DNA of 64,000 bases from CBDDFS01 sp965227255 (GTDB lineage Bacteria; Bacteroidota; Bacteroidia; Flavobacteriales_E; Vicingaceae). The notes beneath the pieces are model-generated. The model was not told the origin of the DNA. It did not search any database and saw nothing but the letters and a program-made list of their open reading frames with translations. The stretch spans positions 62,001 to 126,000 of the forward strand of contig CBDDFS010000002.1 of NCBI GenBank assembly GCA_965227255.1, in the 5' to 3' direction. The position numbers were made by a program, and so were the translations under genes. This document shows, piece after piece, positions 61,859-64,000 of this stretch. Positions within the stretch are counted from its first letter, which is position 1. Each line of letters opens with the position of its first letter.

Positions 61859-62782
61859 CTACCTGTACTTTTCCTTCTCTTCGTCGTAAATACTCAGATA
61901 ACTTTTATACCTGGATATTGATATCCTTCCATCCTCTATTGCCTTTTTGATAGCGCATTTTGGCTCATCAATATGCAGGCAGTTGTGGAACTTACAATTT
62001 GGAATCAAATCGAGCATTTCAGGGAAGTAATGTGATATCTCTTCTTTGGGAATATTGATTACACCCAGACCTTTAATTCCCGGTGTGTCTATAACCATTC
62101 CCACACCTTTGACTTCATGCATTTCTGCAAAAGTTGTAGTGTGCTTCCCACTTTTGTCATATGCTTCAGAAACTTCAGAGGTCTTCAGATTTAAGTCTGA
62201 GTCCAATCGATTCAGCAGGGTTGATTTGCCGACACCGGAATAGCCTGAAAACAAGGTGATTTTATCCTTCATCATTTCCCTGACTTCGTCGATGTTTTCA
62301 TCTTTTAAAGCTGAAAGCTTGATACATTTATATCCAATGCTTGTATACAGGTCGAAATACTCATCCAGTTCAGCTAACTCTTGCTCAGAATACAGATCTG
62401 TCTTATTGAAAATGATTACCGAAGGAATGTGATAGGCTTCAGCTGTAACAAGATAGCGATCGATGAATTCCAGATAGGTTTTTGGATGAGAAATGGTAGC
62501 CATCAAAACAGCCTGGTCAATGTTCGACGCTATGATGTGCATCTGTTTCGAAAGATTAATAGAGCGTCTTACGATATAATTTCTTCTTTCTTCAATTCCT
62601 GAAATAAGCCAATCTCCACTGCTACTCTCTTCAATATTCACTTTGTCTCCCACTACTACAGGATTCGTGAATTTATAATCCTTCAATCTCAAATTTCCTT
62701 TGAGTCGGCATTCAAGAATGTTCTTGTCAGAATCCTTAACCCAGTAGAAACTTCCGGTTGTTTTGATCACCGTGCCTTTCAT
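61859..62782 (-). CDS. rsgA: Small-subunit-dependent GTPase RsgA
   Basis: The 307-residue protein is a circularly permuted GTPase that assists 30S subunit maturation. It has an N-terminal OB fold, NKTDL (G4), GYSGVGKSTLLN (G1), DTPGIKGLG (G3) and a zinc motif (CKFHNCLHIDEPKCAI). The permuted order G4-G1-G3 is visible. I start at the ATG giving MKGTVIKTTGSFYWV; a TTG six codons earlier is less likely. Confidence 0.95.
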   Translation of the reverse strand: MKGTVIKTTGSFYWVKDSDKNILECRLKGNLRLKDYKFTNPVVVGDKVNIEESSSGDWLISGIEERRNYIVRRSINLSKQMHIIASNIDQAVLMATISHPKTYLEFIDRYLVTAEAYHIPSVIIFNKTDLYSEQELAELDEYFDLYTSIGYKCIKLSALKDENIDEVREMMKDKITLFSGYSGVGKSTLLNRLDSDLNLKTSEVSEAYDKSGKHTTTFAEMHEVKGVGMVIDTPGIKGLGVINIPKEEISHYFPEMLDLIPNCKFHNCLHIDEPKCAIKKAIEDGRISISRYKSYLSIYDEEKEKYR

Positions 62783-62865
62783 CGAATCAATTATACACAA
62801 ATAAGCTCATACCCTATTCTCATGAAGACGACTGAATTCAGTATTTTCGCTTTAAAGTTTTCAGG

Positions 62866-63771
62866 ATGTCAATTTCAGTAAACAGGGTGAGCAAGATTTA
62901 TGGAGAGCAAAAAGCCCTGAACAATGTATCATTTGAGGTCAAGCCAGGCGAAATAGTTGGTTTTCTCGGTCCTAATGGAGCCGGTAAATCAACCATGATG
63001 AAGATCATCACAGGATATATCCCTCAAAATGAAGGCGCGGTAAATGTCTGTGGATTAGACGTCGGTGAAAAAGAAATGGAGATCAAACAGAAACTCGGTT
63101 ATCTTCCTGAAAACAACCCTCTTTACTACGAAATGTATGTAAAGGAATATCTTGAATTTGCCGGTGGACTTTATGGCATCAAGGACTTGAAGAAAAGGGT
63201 CGAAGAGATAATCACACTGGTAGGATTAGAGAAAGAAAAACACAAAAAGATCGGCGCTCTGTCGAAAGGGTATAAACAGAGAGTTGGACTTGCCCAGGCA
63301 TTCATTCATGATCCTGAGGTGTTGATTTTGGACGAACCTACAACCGGACTAGATCCTAATCAAATATTGGAGATTAGACAATTGATCAAGGAAATTGGCC
63401 AGAACAAGACCATTATGTTGTCTACTCATATTATGCAGGAAGTGGAGGCTATCTGCGACCGAGCCATTATTATCAATGAAGGTGAAATCGTGGCCAATGA
63501 AGATGTAAAGAGTCTCAGAAATAAAAAAGGAAGCGGTAACAAACTCATTGTGGAATTTGAAAAGAGTGTCGACGCTGAATCACTTTCAAATTCATTTGCC
63601 GAGAGCAGCTTTAAAATTGAAGGAAATAAAGTTGAATTCTCCGCTGAGAAACTCTCTGATCTCAAAAAAGAGGTCATGAAGTATTCCATCGACAACGACA
63701 TTGAAATTGCGCAGATGTCGGAAGGATCTGGAAATTTGGAAGATGTTTTCAGAGAACTTACGGGGAAATGA
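62866..63771 (+). CDS. gldA: Gliding-motility ABC transporter ATPase GldA
   Basis: The 301-residue ABC ATPase begins MSISVNRVSKIYGEQKALNN and has Walker A GPNGAGKST, signature LSKGYKQRVGLAQA, Walker B VLILDEPTTGLD and the H-loop STHIMQE. In Flavobacterium GldA works with GldF and GldG and is needed for gliding. The overall sequence and length fit GldA closely; a general ABC-2 type exporter ATPase is the alternative. gldF and gldG are not in the window. Confidence 0.82.
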   Translation: MSISVNRVSKIYGEQKALNNVSFEVKPGEIVGFLGPNGAGKSTMMKIITGYIPQNEGAVNVCGLDVGEKEMEIKQKLGYLPENNPLYYEMYVKEYLEFAGGLYGIKDLKKRVEEIITLVGLEKEKHKKIGALSKGYKQRVGLAQAFIHDPEVLILDEPTTGLDPNQILEIRQLIKEIGQNKTIMLSTHIMQEVEAICDRAIIINEGEIVANEDVKSLRNKKGSGNKLIVEFEKSVDAESLSNSFAESSFKIEGNKVEFSAEKLSDLKKEVMKYSIDNDIEIAQMSEGSGNLEDVFRELTGK

Positions 63772-63844
63772 TTTCCGATTTCCGATTTCCGATTTCCGAT
63801 TTCCGATTTCCGATTTCCGATTTCCGATTTCCGATTTCCGATTT
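63771..63844. repeat. Ten-unit perfect heptad array, ATTTCCG
   Basis: Ten exact copies of the 7-bp unit ATTTCCG plus a partial copy follow directly on the gldA stop codon. This is the most regular of the period-7 arrays in the window. Confidence 0.95.
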
Positions 63845-63855
63845 AATGAAAACAA

Positions 63856-64000
63856 ATGAATGACTTGTACCGCATTTTAAAAGGGGTGCTTTTTGGCATT
63901 GTCTATGCCTGCTTGTGCTTCCTTTTCTTCAATATTGAATCAGATTGGGTGACAAACGGACTCCTATCTGTTGCCTTTCTCTTTCTTGTTCCTTTTGTGA
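63856..64000 (+). CDS. Membrane protein, 3' end cut by the window
   Basis: An ATG at 63856 opens a frame with no stop to the window end (48 codons visible). It encodes MNDLYRILKGVLFGIVYACL followed by a second hydrophobic stretch, so at least two transmembrane helices are likely. The family cannot be named from this fragment; it does not look like GldF. Confidence 0.55.
   Translation, partial: MNDLYRILKGVLFGIVYACLCFLFFNIESDWVTNGLLSVAFLFLVPFV

Overview
This window is a gene-dense chromosomal stretch from a member of the Bacteroidota. The support is its type IX secretion system (T9SS) cargo proteins, gliding-motility genes (gldA-like, gldH-like, a PorP/SprF protein), the TAnnTTTG type of -7 promoter element ahead of many genes, a long eukaryote-like IleRS, and a DksA-like protein without zinc cysteines. 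I cannot place it below phylum with confidence; a free-living Flavobacteriia- or Cytophagia-like organism fits. No rRNA, tRNA, insertion sequence, integrase or CRISPR array was seen. No intergenic gap exceeds about 250 bases.

Layout. 1-7.3 kb: a membrane methyltransferase, a TPR hybrid histidine kinase, a secreted kelch protein, and an overlapping HPt/LuxR-type regulator pair (possibly one phosphorelay), then a gldH-like lipoprotein. 7.5-13 kb: ileS, a dksA-like gene and lspA, with asd convergent. 13-24.6 kb: a lipoprotein, a lamin-tail secreted protein, and an operon of a 2165-residue adhesin made of twenty ~90-residue repeats followed by a PorP/SprF protein fused to a SPOR domain. 24.7-29.3 kb: kdsB, dprA, gdhA and a frameshifted kbl. 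29.4-33.5 kb: the translation cluster rplM-rpsI-rpsB-tsf-pyrH-frr. 33.5-40.7 kb: a metallophosphoesterase, a fatty acid desaturase, an LpxL-type acyltransferase, a beta-propeller secreted protein and a radical SAM/SPASM enzyme. 40.8-43.1 kb: an arsenic operon arsR-arsM-aquaporin-arsC with no efflux pump. 43.1-48.8 kb: pdxA and the fatty-acid operon DUF177-rpmF-plsX-fabH-accB-accC. 48.9-58.9 kb: three related T9SS surface proteins interleaved with ribE and metF. 59.1-64 kb: lepA, yebC, rsgA, gldA and a membrane gene cut by the window end.

Seven predicted T9SS cargo genes fill about 21.4 kb, one third of the window. Two carry type A-like C-termini (kelch, SBBP) and five carry the gliding-motility-associated type B C-terminus. 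Three of the large type B genes share an upstream bipartite motif, AACCTTT(T/A)-N12/13-CGT(C/A)T(A/T), that resembles an ECF sigma promoter and differs from the housekeeping TAnnTTTG element. Two neighbouring cargo genes share about 825 bp of apparently identical 3' sequence, which points to recent gene conversion or duplication.

Other points for follow-up: the IleRS signature is GIHH instead of HIGH, a swap linked to mupirocin hyper-resistance; intergenic regions repeatedly hold short tandem arrays with a 7-bp period; three hairpins lie between rpsI and rpsB; and several -7 boxes sit so close to start codons that near-leaderless mRNAs are likely.
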